This document shows positions 26,389 to 34,002 of a DNA stretch of 35,820 nt, piece by piece (positions within the stretch are counted from its first letter, which is position 1; every line of letters starts with the position of its first letter). The notes below the pieces were generated by a model. That model saw only the letters and a list, made by a program, of their open reading frames with translations. It was not told where the DNA came from and did no database searches. The stretch is from SIAJ01 sp036266155 (GTDB lineage: Bacteria; Planctomycetota; Planctomycetia; Gemmatales; Gemmataceae): positions 1 to 35,820 of the forward strand of contig DATANR010000108.1 of assembly GCA_036266155.1 (NCBI GenBank), in the 5' to 3' direction. The position numbers and the translations under genes were made by a program.

Positions 26389-27354
26389 TCACGGTCCCGT
26401 GATGACTTCTCCACCCGCTTTGGTCGCCAGTGCCAGGTAGGTGGCCCGATCAATTGTCTGTGCAATGTATTGGACGTGCCCGTCGCCGAGCAGGAAGTTG
26501 GCGCCGCCGGCGTGTCGACTGCGGAACGAATAGACGTTGGGCCAGTCCGAGAAATCGTAGAGGGGCGTTGTGCCCGGCAGGCTGGTGTTCAGCGGAATCG
26601 CGCACGTGCCATTGGCATAGTTCGCGTTCGGCCAGCCGCAGTGCTGGTTACGGTCCGGCAAATCCTCGCCGACGAAGAACGTATTGCTCAAACCGTCCGT
26701 CACCGCGGCCAATCCGATCGGATAGTTTTCGTCGGATCGGAAGAACACGCCATCGCCGTTGTCCAATCCGTTGCAGTCGCCGTTCGTGCCGCCGTTGTAG
26801 TAGTTGCCCCAACACCAGTTCGACCCGCTGACGCCGCGGTAATTGGTCATGCCGCACGCATAGCCGCCGGTGTTCGCGCGATCCGTGCGTGCCTGGGTCG
26901 ACGACCCGTCACTGGGGCACAGGTAGGTCTTCACCTGCGTGCTGTACATGTTCACGCCATTCGGACACGGATAAGTCTGGCCGAACGTGGGCCGGTTCCA
27001 GCCCGAGCTAGATAGCGACGTGCCCGACTGCGCAGCGGTGTTGAACAGATTGTCCTGTTCGATGTACGGTAGGATCTCAGCGAGCCAGCTCCAGGACCGG
27101 CCATTCATGTCGTAGCCGTAGGTGTTCGGGCTCATGTTGCGCGGGAGCACATTGGTGGTGTCGTGATAGTTGTGGATGGCCAGCCCCAATTGCTTTAAGT
27201 TGTTCGAGCATTTCATGCGATTGGCCGCTTCGCGGATCTTTTGGACGGCAGGCAGCAACAAGCCAATTAGGATGGCAATGATTGCAATGACGACGAGCAA
27301 CTCGATCAGCGTGAATGCCAATCGGCGGCCGCGGGGTGGATACGTGATGGACAT
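26389..27354 (-). CDS. DUF1559 prepilin-type protein
   Basis: The ATG at 27354 has GAGG six bases upstream. The 321-residue product starts MSITYPPRGRRLAFTLIELL and continues VVIAIIAILIGLLLPAVQKI with REAANRMKCSNNLKQLGLA, the type IV pilin/pseudopilin N-terminal signal with Glu at +5. The residue before the cleavage site is Ala rather than the usual Gly. The DUF1559 body has ILPYIEQDNLF, TYLCPSDGS, GVSGSNWCWGNYYNGGTNGD and the C-terminal FLLGDGHVQYIAQTIDRATY, where the DGH segment is near-invariant. Planctomycetes carry dozens of such secreted, possibly pilus-like proteins of unknown function. It is probably co-transcribed with the lipoprotein gene 33 bases upstream. Confidence 0.93.
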   Translation of the reverse strand: MSITYPPRGRRLAFTLIELLVVIAIIAILIGLLLPAVQKIREAANRMKCSNNLKQLGLAIHNYHDTTNVLPRNMSPNTYGYDMNGRSWSWLAEILPYIEQDNLFNTAAQSGTSLSSSGWNRPTFGQTYPCPNGVNMYSTQVKTYLCPSDGSSTQARTDRANTGGYACGMTNYRGVSGSNWCWGNYYNGGTNGDCNGLDNGDGVFFRSDENYPIGLAAVTDGLSNTFFVGEDLPDRNQHCGWPNANYANGTCAIPLNTSLPGTTPLYDFSDWPNVYSFRSRHAGGANFLLGDGHVQYIAQTIDRATYLALATKAGGEVITGP

Positions 27355-27387
27355 GAAGCACCTCGGAGTAAGGACCACAAAATCGGA

Positions 27388-27837
27388 TCAACGGGCGGAG
27401 AGGTTCAGGTCGTAGGCGCCGGACGCGGCGGATGGGAGCACTTCGACTGCGAGGCCGGCGGTCTCGGGGTTGCTGAATCGCCGAGCGAGGGGCGATTGAT
27501 TGGCAAACGGTTTCGCGGAGTCGATCGGCCCGCTGCCATTGACGGAGACCTTGTACCAACCCGCTGGCGCCCCCGGTCGGCCATTGGTGGACAACGAATA
27601 CGAACCGTCCGGGCGAATCTGCCCAACCGGCTCCGCGGTGGACGTGTTGCCGCGCGATTGATCCGGTTGGAATCGGACGCCGCCGGTTGTGAGCGGCGCT
27701 CCGTCGACGAGGACACGCCCGGAGACCGGATGCAGCTTGCCGCCCGTGCGGCCGCAGCCGGTGGTGAGGGTCAGAAGCGAGAGCAAGACGTACGCAAGCC
27801 GGCGCGCGCGGACTGCGCGCATGAACGAACGCTTCAT
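27388..27837 (-). CDS. Small exported lipoprotein with carboxypeptidase-regulatory-like fold
   Basis: A 149-residue protein with a lipoprotein signal (LAYVLLSLLTLTTGCGRTGG, lipidated Cys in TTGC). The mature part has the transthyretin/carboxypeptidase-regulatory-like pattern HPVSGRVLVDGAPLTTGGVR, then QIRPDGSYSLSTNGRPGAPA and GWYKVSVNG. This gene type commonly precedes DUF1559 genes in planctomycetes, and here the DUF1559 start lies 33 bases downstream of its stop. It probably sits on the outer face of a membrane; its exact role is unknown. Confidence 0.85.
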   Translation of the reverse strand: MKRSFMRAVRARRLAYVLLSLLTLTTGCGRTGGKLHPVSGRVLVDGAPLTTGGVRFQPDQSRGNTSTAEPVGQIRPDGSYSLSTNGRPGAPAGWYKVSVNGSGPIDSAKPFANQSPLARRFSNPETAGLAVEVLPSAASGAYDLNLSAR

Positions 27838-28173
27838 GATGGAGTCGCTGGTTTGGAGGTAAAGGGTCAGTCGTTCGACGACTTCACAAGCAACCTTCCG
27901 CTCACTGAGACCGAATGACCAGACAGGCGATAGGAATTAATATGATGCAGCGCTCATGAGGCTGACGTGAGCCGTCGATGAGGCGGGTATGAGTAATTTG
28001 GTGAAGTGCGTGTGCGGTGCCCGAGCGAAGCGATCCTTGAAATCGGAAGGTGGCCCCGGCAGTTATTTGACTGTTGCGCTGACAATTGGCCTTCCGCCGT
28101 TTGTCAGCCGCGGAGCGGCTACCATCGGTCGCCGCTCCGCGGCTTCGAATAGGAACGATTCGTCAAGCCCCCA
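27838..28173. other. Intergenic stretch with a hairpin
   Basis: This stretch of about 335 bases lies upstream of the lipoprotein gene and so probably carries its promoter. It holds the perfect hairpin at 28106-28144. The short open frames that cross it have no ribosome site or protein-like composition. Confidence 0.5.
28106..28144. terminator. Perfect 13-bp inverted repeat
   Basis: Arms 28106-28118 (AGCCGCGGAGCGG) and 28132-28144 (CCGCTCCGCGGCT) pair perfectly around a 13-base loop, about 30 bases beyond the stop of the minus-strand Ig-like fragment. It could end that transcript. REP-like repeat ancestry is another reading. Confidence 0.55.
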
Positions 28174-28554
28174 TCATGAAACTGACAGCGTGGCGGCGGC
28201 AGAATCGAGCTGTCCAAAAGCATTCGTCAGTACGGCGCGGTAGCGGTAGCCGCTAACGATTGACTTCACTTTTTTCAACGTCAGCGTAGGACGGGTCGCG
28301 CCCTCGATGTCGGTGAACGTCTTGCCGCCGTCCGCGCTCATCTGCCACTGGACTTTGACCACGGGGCTGCCCGCGACCGACACGCTGAACGCCGCCGTAG
28401 CCCCCGGCATGACGCTCGTGTCGGCTGGCGGGCTCGTAATTGCCGGCGGGAAGCCAATGTTCAACATAACGGGCGCGGTTCGCCGGACCATCTGGCCTTG
28501 AACAAACACGCGGGCGGCGCGAACAGGGAACGGCCAGCGGACAAGGACGGCCAT
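28174..28554 (-). pseudogene. Orphan Ig-like domain, probable 3' remnant of a surface protein
   Basis: From ATG 28554 the frame gives 126 residues (GTG/ATG starts up to 28620 are possible). The last 90 residues are one Ig-like domain: PPAITSPPADTSVMPGATAA, then VVKVQWQMSADGGKTFTDIE and GATRPTLTLKKVKSIVSGYR, ending YRAVLTNAFGQLDSAAATLS. This is the W-x-x-S-x-DGG ... SGYxYRAVxTNxxG pattern of tandem Ig repeats in large bacterial surface proteins. There is no signal peptide, and the first 35 residues look non-native. A single domain ending in a stop suggests the 3' end of a lost larger gene; a small intact protein is less likely. Confidence 0.55.
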
Positions 28555-29258
28555 GCGATCGAGTCTCAGCAAGTTGAGTCGGGGGCATTGAGAGGCGGGG
28601 GTCTCGGCCGGCGGGATCAAATTGATCGAGCGCCAACAGCCGATTGGTGATCCACGAGCCGCGAGGGACTGACTAGAGCCGCGCTATTGGGTGATCAGAA
28701 ACCTGCATCCAAGATCGAACTGCCACGAAGTTGACGAGACAGAAAAAGCCATGGGTGCAACATAGGTCAATTATAGGCGTGACGGTCAAATTGTTATCGG
28801 CCGGTTGGTTAAAAGCACGGAAACCGAACGAAGCGCGAATGTCAGGAACAGCATCCACCTTCACGACGTCCGGCACCAAAGAGCGCCAACCTCTACCACT
28901 TTTGCAAAGGGTTTATTGCGCCACTTTTCCGACCCCCGGTTTTCGGCGCAACAATCAGTCCGATTGAAAGTTGCGTGGACAATATTGATCAAAGAGCGCC
29001 AACTCGACACACCCGCTGGCGCTCTTCATGGCGGTCTTAAATTGAACACGCGAAATGCGTGACGGCAGTTCGCACTGCAGCGAAACGAAACGCAATCGCC
29101 GGCGGCAGAAAGGGGGTGTGGCAAAACGGTGGCGATGTTGGCGACCTTACCCATTTTTGGGCTGAAAACGCACTTTTTCAAAAAGGAAGATCGCCAACAT
29201 AGGTGATGCCAAAACTCTCCAATAATGAAGTAACAACCGGCGTGAAGTGGGCACGATC
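28555..29258. other. Noncoding stretch holding repeat copy 2
   Basis: This gap lies between the Ig-like fragment and the coiled-coil membrane protein. The part 28875-29224 is the second copy of the intergenic repeat. In 28555-28874 I found only short, shadow-like frames; GAGCGCCAAC at about 28629 echoes the repeat motif. Confidence 0.6.
28875..29224 (+). repeat. ~350-bp intergenic repeat, copy 2
   Basis: Direct-orientation partner of 6636-6993. CAAAGAGCGCCAAC occurs at 28877 and 28990, again 113 bases apart. The 10-bp hairpin is kept exactly (arms 28992-29001 and 29017-29026, 15-base loop). At the right end, 29191-29200 (TCGCCAACAT) pairs with 29135-29144 (ATGTTGGCGA), whereas in copy 1 the matching 3' arm pairs about 6 bases further out. 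The sequence differs but pairing is retained. The element ends about 35 bases before the ATG of the membrane protein gene. Confidence 0.85.
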
Positions 29259-30062
29259 ATGTTCTTCAGACATATTGCGGGACTTCTGGCCCTCGTTTTG
29301 GGTGTGGTCGGATTCGCCGCTTGTGCCGCGGGCGCGTACGCCGTCTGGCAAGTTCAGACTCGCCTCGAACGCGCCAACGATCGGGCCTTCGCGGCGGTGG
29401 ACCGCGGACTTGTGGAGGTTGAGGACCGAGTTCCAATCGTCAAAGAACGGGTGCGGCAGTCGAAGATTACCACCGACGAGGTCGCGGCGACCGTACGTCA
29501 GTGGGCTGCAAACGATGCCAAGGACAGGCTCGTCACGGCGCTCCAAATCGAAACACGAGCGGCGACGCTGGCCGGCCATCTGCAAGCAGCCGATGCCCGG
29601 CTCGACACCTCCGCAACGGCGGTCAGCGACATCCACCGTCTGCTCGAATTCGCCAAATCGCTTGGCGGTCCGGTCGATCCATCCGTAACTGACCAGGTGC
29701 TCGAAGTGATCGCGGCGCTGCGCGGCAAACTGAATGAAGCGGATCGGGCAGTGGACGAAGTCCGGCGCTTCAGCAGTCCTGATGGCGGACCCGTCGAAAG
29801 TCGAATGGAACGGGTCTTGCGAGTGCTCGCTCGCGTTGTGCTGACGCTTACCGAGATCGACAGTCGCCTCAATGAATTTGCAACGCGGCTAGTCGAGGTC
29901 CGCGAGGAAGCGCGGCAAGTCCAGGAACGAACGAGCAATTTTATTGTGATCGGCGCCTTGGCTTGTTACGCGCTGCTCGCGTGGATCGCGGCCGGGCAGG
30001 TCGCACTCAGTTGGTGGGGTTGCACGTACTTTCGTCGTCGGACAGCAATGGTTGATCACTAA
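29259..30062 (+). CDS. Coiled-coil membrane protein of unknown function
   Basis: The ATG at 29259 is chosen; GTG 29247 would add four residues. The 267-residue product has an N-terminal membrane helix (HIAGLLALVLGVVGFAACAA), a long helical, charged middle (about 30-220, for example QTRLERANDRAFAAVDRGLV and LTEIDSRLNEFATRLVEVRE) that reads as coiled coil, and a C-terminal helix (NFIVIGALACYALLAWIAAG). The middle would lie on one side of the membrane as a helical bundle, somewhat like receptor or MCP-type signalling stalks, but no signalling domain is present. It starts right after repeat copy 2. Its stop overlaps the stop of the convergent CDPS gene. Confidence 0.65.
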   Translation: MFFRHIAGLLALVLGVVGFAACAAGAYAVWQVQTRLERANDRAFAAVDRGLVEVEDRVPIVKERVRQSKITTDEVAATVRQWAANDAKDRLVTALQIETRAATLAGHLQAADARLDTSATAVSDIHRLLEFAKSLGGPVDPSVTDQVLEVIAALRGKLNEADRAVDEVRRFSSPDGGPVESRMERVLRVLARVVLTLTEIDSRLNEFATRLVEVREEARQVQERTSNFIVIGALACYALLAWIAAGQVALSWWGCTYFRRRTAMVDH

Positions 30063-30730
30063 TAAATCGCCAAAGCACGTTCTCGCCAAGGCTCAGGGCG
30101 GTGAGCGTGGCCGGCTCGGACGACCATCGCCGACGTCTCCTGGCACGCCGTGCGGAAGACCGGATTGTCACGGTAGGTGGCCTCAGCCGTGTCCACCATA
30201 CTCCGATACGCCCGGTCGGCGGCGAAGTCGGACACCCGGATGAGAGTGTCGCCGTTGCGTGCAACTCCCGCGGCATCCAGGGCGGCGTAAATCGTGCGCG
30301 TATTGCGGTTGAGTTCGTGCCGGGTCTTGCGGGCGGCCTTGACCGCCGGCGTGCCCGCGGCCTCCAGCGCCAGCGCCGCTTCGCGCTCCCCAGGCAGCGC
30401 GACAGTGAAGCGGTCGAACGACGTTGCGGCCCAGGTGAAGAGCCGGGTCAGATATGACTGATTGAACTTCGAGTTAAACGGGCTGACGCCAATCAGGACG
30501 TGGTCGCCGCGTTCGAGCAACCGGCGGCAGTTCGCGGTCGTGGGGTGTGGCTCGATGCTGACTGTGGATTCGCCGAGACCGGGCCGGCGGTCGAGAAGAA
30601 GGATGCAGGTGTTCGCGCTGAACACGACACGGTCTCGTGTTTTGATGGCTGGTTCCGGGCACGAGACCAGCCGGTCCCAGAAGCGCGGACATGCGCCGGC
30701 CTCCAGGCAGTTGCGGACGGTGGCGGACAT
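30059..30730 (-). CDS. Cyclodipeptide synthase, truncated at the C-terminus
   Basis: The ATG at 30730 has GAGGGA seven bases upstream and gives 223 residues; an upstream TTG would add 69 non-native residues. CDPSs join two aminoacyl-tRNAs into a cyclic dipeptide. HVLIGVSPFNSKFNQSYLTR matches the AlbC segment with Gly35, nucleophile Ser37 and Asn40 (here G81, S83, N86). RLFTWAATSFDRFTVALPGE, AVKAARKTRHELNRNTRTIY (basic tRNA-binding helix) and YRDNPVFRTACQETSAMVVR also align with AlbC. The frame stops after RERALAIY, whose Tyr corresponds to catalytic Tyr178. The following segment with Glu182 and the Tyr202-His203 pair, about 60 residues, is missing. Convergent coding on the other strand occupies the place where it should be. 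The gene is probably inactive or altered. Confidence 0.82.
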   Translation of the reverse strand: MSATVRNCLEAGACPRFWDRLVSCPEPAIKTRDRVVFSANTCILLLDRRPGLGESTVSIEPHPTTANCRRLLERGDHVLIGVSPFNSKFNQSYLTRLFTWAATSFDRFTVALPGEREAALALEAAGTPAVKAARKTRHELNRNTRTIYAALDAAGVARNGDTLIRVSDFAADRAYRSMVDTAEATYRDNPVFRTACQETSAMVVRAGHAHRPEPWRERALAIY

Positions 30731-31004
30731 CGCCAATCCCTCGGTGTCGTATTTCAGCCGTCGAACGACAAGTTCACTCGCCCGCGGCGGCCCTACGACG
30801 TCTCCTCCACCTTCAGCGCCTTGGCCAGGTCCCACACCAGGACGCGGGCCGCTGCAATGGCGTTGTGTCGGGCGAAACTGGAATGCGACCCCGGTCGGAA
30901 TGCAACGTCTGATTCGGCGCCTGAACTCGAAATCCAAGACTTCCTACTGACTCAAAACCTGATTTGCCCATCCGAGCCCACGGTTACATCGGACTTTGAA
31001 GTAG
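30731..31004. other. Gap with possible coding remnant
   Basis: This gap lies between the DUF4157 gene and the CDPS gene, all on the minus strand. A start-less frame, 30951-30793, ends HNAIAAARVLVWDLAKALKV before a TAG. It looks like a natural C-terminus but has no start or recognisable family. Confidence 0.3.
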
Positions 31005-32840
31005 CTACTTGCCGAGCAGAATCGTGCGGACGGCGGTCGCATAAGCCTGGAGTTCGACCCGACGTTCGGCGGCGTCGACCTGAGCGTCCAGAGACGACGG
31101 ATAGTCGGCTGTTGTCCGGTTGAGAGGCGGCTCGACCGTAAAAATGCTGATTCCTCGTTGCGAGGCATATTCGCCAAGAGATACGCCGTCCGGCTTGGAC
31201 CCGCTCCAGTACGCGGTATCGATGGCGCCGGAAGCACCCACATTCCCCGGCACCGACGGGTGTGCCCGGCGCCGCGCTCGTTCTGCGGCACTAAGCGTCT
31301 TGTCGGTTTCGCGGTCCATCGGGCGGAGCTCTCGTCCGGTGATCCCCGTCGTTGCGGCATCGATTTGCGCCGCCGCAGCGAGCGACGGGGCGCGATCACG
31401 GTGTTTCATTCCCTCCATCACCAGTGGGAAGTTGGCAGCTTCGGCCTGGCGCAGTCGTTCTTGCCCGTCCGAGGTCATCAGCGCAAGAGGATCCTGCAAG
31501 GCGGCTAAGCTCCCGGCAATGACGTGCGCGGTCGCCTCATCGGCAGGGGTGAGGCGCACCGGGTCGTAGAACACCCCGCCCGCGCCCGAGTGTTGCGTGC
31601 CGTGGATGCTGATAATCCGTTCGGGATTAAAGCGCTCGATGAGCTGGAGCAACATGAGGTTCTCCGGCAGAATGGCCCGTGTTCGAGCCCCGTGCCGGTT
31701 CGTGCTCGCATCGACGGCCGTTCCTCCCCCGGCCGCCGTCGCCGCCGCTAGATCCTCGGTTGTGGGAGGCAGATTTCGATTGGTAGGCGTTGCGCCTTCC
31801 CGAGTTCCCCACCTTCCCGTCGCGGCATTGTCGGGAAAGAGCGAGGGAACGACGATGACCGTGTATGCGGGCTGATTCGCGGCCAGATCAGCGAGGAGCA
31901 TGCGGGCGACCTCGATCCCTTGACGTTCGCTGCCGTGGACGCCAGCGATGACTAACGCCCTTTGGCTGGTTGTCCCTTGAACGAAATGCGCTTCGACGGG
32001 TCGAGCTTGAGCGGTCGTGCCCAGCTGACCCTGCCGGATCCGCTGCGCCAGCCACAGATCGCCGGTCCGCCCCGCGAGAAGGTTTGCAATTTTGGTATCG
32101 ATGTCGGCATCGCCCTGCGCGCCCTGGACGTCGGCTCGGCTCAAACGGGCCAGGAGGACGTCGAGTGTCGGATGGGCATTCCAGACAGCCTGCATGTCGT
32201 CGGAAATCGCGCTCCGCCGCACGACGCCCGCTCCCGGCTGAAGGGTGTGGGCCAGTTCGTGCGCCAGGAGCCTTCGACCATCGCGTGTCTCAGGCCGATA
32301 CTCACCGGCTGCGAACCCGATGTCGTTTCCCAAGGTGAAGGCCCGCGCCCGCAGGTCTTGAGCGGTGGCGACGGCGGCGAGATCGGTATGCACACGAATA
32401 TGGCTCAGACCGATGCCGAATCGCGGTTCCATGAACTCCCGGACGCCGGCATCGAGCGGGCGACCGGCGAAGGGGAAAAGTCCGGTCTTTGATTGAGGGG
32501 GCGCGCTTGACATTGACGCCTCTCCGGTCGATTCCATTCGCATGACCCGTTCCGCAACTTGTTCGGCTTCGTGCTCATGTTTGTCGCCGGGCCTGCTGAT
32601 CGCCAGTGTCCGGATCCCACCGCTTGCAGCGGAGTGAACGGGAATCCGACTAAAATCGTGCCCAAACCGAGGAGATGCCAAGCTGCCAGAAGACTCCCCG
32701 AGTTCTCCAGCGCTCGTTTGCGATAGCGGAAGCATCGCGCCCGGTTCATGGCTCCGCCCAAACTGTGTCCGAACAGGTATCGTAGGTTTTGCAGGAGTAC
32801 TCCGTTGAGCCGCCATTGGTTCCTGTGCAAATGTCTGCAC
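31005..32840 (-). CDS. DUF4157 (eCIS cargo-type) domain fused to M14-like zinc peptidase
   Basis: The GTG at 32840 has AGGAG seven bases upstream, giving 611 residues. The N-terminus carries ASPRFGHDFSRIPVHSA and then ISRPGDKHEHEAEQVAERVM, the lead-in seen in DUF4157 proteins. The DUF4157 domain (about 127-203) runs PLDAGVREFMEPRFGIGLSH to RRLLAHELAHTLQPG, with the HELAH motif at 194-198. From about 285 an M14 carboxypeptidase/deacylase-like domain follows: VIAGVHGSE (H302, E305), TNRNLP, RIISIHGTQ (H413) and IFTVEPPL (E570) fit the HxxE + H zinc ligands and catalytic Glu. DUF4157 marks cargo of extracellular contractile injection systems in other bacteria. No sheath, tube or baseplate gene is in this window, so delivery is inference. 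Confidence 0.82.
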   Translation of the reverse strand: MQTFAQEPMAAQRSTPAKPTIPVRTQFGRSHEPGAMLPLSQTSAGELGESSGSLASPRFGHDFSRIPVHSAASGGIRTLAISRPGDKHEHEAEQVAERVMRMESTGEASMSSAPPQSKTGLFPFAGRPLDAGVREFMEPRFGIGLSHIRVHTDLAAVATAQDLRARAFTLGNDIGFAAGEYRPETRDGRRLLAHELAHTLQPGAGVVRRSAISDDMQAVWNAHPTLDVLLARLSRADVQGAQGDADIDTKIANLLAGRTGDLWLAQRIRQGQLGTTAQARPVEAHFVQGTTSQRALVIAGVHGSERQGIEVARMLLADLAANQPAYTVIVVPSLFPDNAATGRWGTREGATPTNRNLPPTTEDLAAATAAGGGTAVDASTNRHGARTRAILPENLMLLQLIERFNPERIISIHGTQHSGAGGVFYDPVRLTPADEATAHVIAGSLAALQDPLALMTSDGQERLRQAEAANFPLVMEGMKHRDRAPSLAAAAQIDAATTGITGRELRPMDRETDKTLSAAERARRRAHPSVPGNVGASGAIDTAYWSGSKPDGVSLGEYASQRGISIFTVEPPLNRTTADYPSSLDAQVDAAERRVELQAYATAVRTILLGK

Positions 32841-33071
32841 GGCCAATCTCCTTTTTGTTCAATAGCGTGGCCGAACTTATGTTTGTTCGACAATCCTACT
32901 GATAATAACTGTTCGCGCAACCAACGCCAGAAAATCTCGACATTTCCGATGACATTTGATTGTGTGCAAAAGATCATTTGACGCTATCAAGCCGCGGTTG
33001 CCTTTTCGGTTCACTCTTAAGCGCGGTTAGATAGCCGGACATTTCCGGCGGAAACCTACTTGGAGGTCAAC

Positions 33072-33190
33072 GTGAAACTTCTAGATCGCGTCCGTCAGGC
33101 CGCTCCGCGTTCGGCATTTCTCAATCCACACCGAACGCTGCCACGCTTTATTCACTTCCACAACGTTCGGCACGCCGACACCTTGGGCGC
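33072..33190 (+). pseudogene. Remnant of integron-type tyrosine recombinase (N-terminus)
   Basis: A GTG at 33072 preceded by GGAGG starts VKLLDRVRQAA, the typical opening of integron-type integrases (xLLDxVRxxxRxxHYSxRTExAYxxWIxRFIxFHxxRHP). The next conserved piece, SIHTERC, is readable one frame later (33121-33141). RFIHFHNVRHADTLGAP returns in the first frame (33147-33191). Two compensating indels and loss of the Y-x-x-W segment therefore break the gene, and everything after about residue 50, including all catalytic residues, is missing. No attI or attC site was recognised. Confidence 0.6.
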
Positions 33191-33855
33191 CCCGGCATAC
33201 GTGGGACTTCATTGCTCAACGCCTGAATCGCAAGACACGCACCTGTCAAAAGTGGCCGACGCGTTTTCGTGACGAGTGGGCGACGCTCTATCGCGCCACG
33301 CAATTGCGCCGCTTCGAGGAGACCAGCAACGAAGCGCATTCACGTCTCAAGGCGCTGATGCGCGATGACGACAAGCGCGTGCAGCACAAGGCGATCGAGT
33401 TGTGGATCAAGTGCGCGGCCACGGCCTACAGCAAGGACGGCATGTTCACGGTTGCGGCACCCGTTGACGAGACGGACGGCAAGATCGATCCCGAATGGGC
33501 CGCGCAGAATATCGCGCACATGAACCAAAGTTACAAGCAGGACCTACAGCGCATTGTTGATAATCGCGCCAAGGCCGGCTTGCCGCCGTACACGGAGGCC
33601 GAGGTCGATTTCGCCTGGGTGCGCGGGCAGTTCGAAGACTGTATCCAGATGCACATTGATGAGATCCCGATCGATTCGGACCTGCGTCGTCCGATCGCGA
33701 ATATGGATCGGCCGCCGCGGGAGAAGCGGGGCTGGATTCCGGCGCGGGTGCCCGAGCCGCCCGGCGATGACCGTGGGCTGGCCGGGAATGTGGCGGTGTT
33801 GCTGGTTGTGGGGGCGCTGCTTGTGGGGGTGATGGGGAAGAGCGAGGTGGGCGAA
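33191..33855 (+). pseudogene. Start-less HTH-like gene, fused in frame to the next gene
   Basis: The open frame has no start codon before a well-formed segment: RHTWDFIAQRLNRKTRTCQK then WPTRFRDEWATLYRATQLRR, which looks like an HTH of the small-terminase type. It continues AHSRLKALMRDDDKRVQHKA, DPEWAAQNIAHMNQSYKQDL and TEAEVDFAWVRGQFEDCIQM, and ends with a membrane-like NVAVLLVVGALLVGVMG (to about 33835). The 5' end abuts the integrase remnant, so the original start was lost by recombination or deletion. No stop follows; the frame continues through apparent noncoding DNA into the cytochrome gene. I do not recognise the family. A stop (TGA 33830-33832) exists one base out of frame, so an indel may have removed the natural end. 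Confidence 0.45.
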
Positions 33856-33858
33856 GTG

Positions 33859-33878
33859 CGCTACGCCGCAAGCGGCGG
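33859..33878. repeat. REP-like 20-mer with palindromic core
   Basis: The core CGCCGC-AA-GCGGCG is an inverted repeat. The same 20-mer occurs at 35373-35392 inside the cytochrome gene. It lies just after the membrane-like end of the HTH-like gene, where an intergenic element would be expected. Confidence 0.5.
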
Positions 33879-33945
33879 CGGGATGCTCTTGCCAATCGCC
33901 GCGGAACCGCGATTATTACCATCGCACCCTGTGACCCACCCCATG

Positions 33946-33961
33946 CAGGCGGAAACGCCTG
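33946..33961. terminator. Hairpin with GAAA tetraloop
   Basis: CAGGCG (33946-33951) and CGCCTG (33956-33961) pair perfectly around a GAAA tetraloop, 41 bases before the cytochrome ATG. It suggests this stretch is intergenic: a terminator for the upstream gene or a 5'-leader structure of the cytochrome mRNA. Confidence 0.55.
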
Positions 33962-34002
33962 TCTTGCCCGACCGACTCCCGGCTTATCCGTCGAGGGTTT
34001 CC

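Noticed and set aside
27989..28243. 84-codon plus-strand open frame
   Set aside because: Crosses the 13-bp hairpin and runs antisense to the Ig-like fragment; no motif or ribosome site.
29889..30089. Minus-strand frame downstream of the CDPS stop as its possible C-terminus
   Set aside because: Neither out-of-frame reading gives the expected Glu-x-Pro and Tyr-His/Pro segments; the plus-strand membrane protein explains the coding signal.
30731..30937. 69-residue N-terminal extension of the CDPS from a TTG start
   Set aside because: Composition is not protein-like and a good ribosome site precedes ATG 30730.
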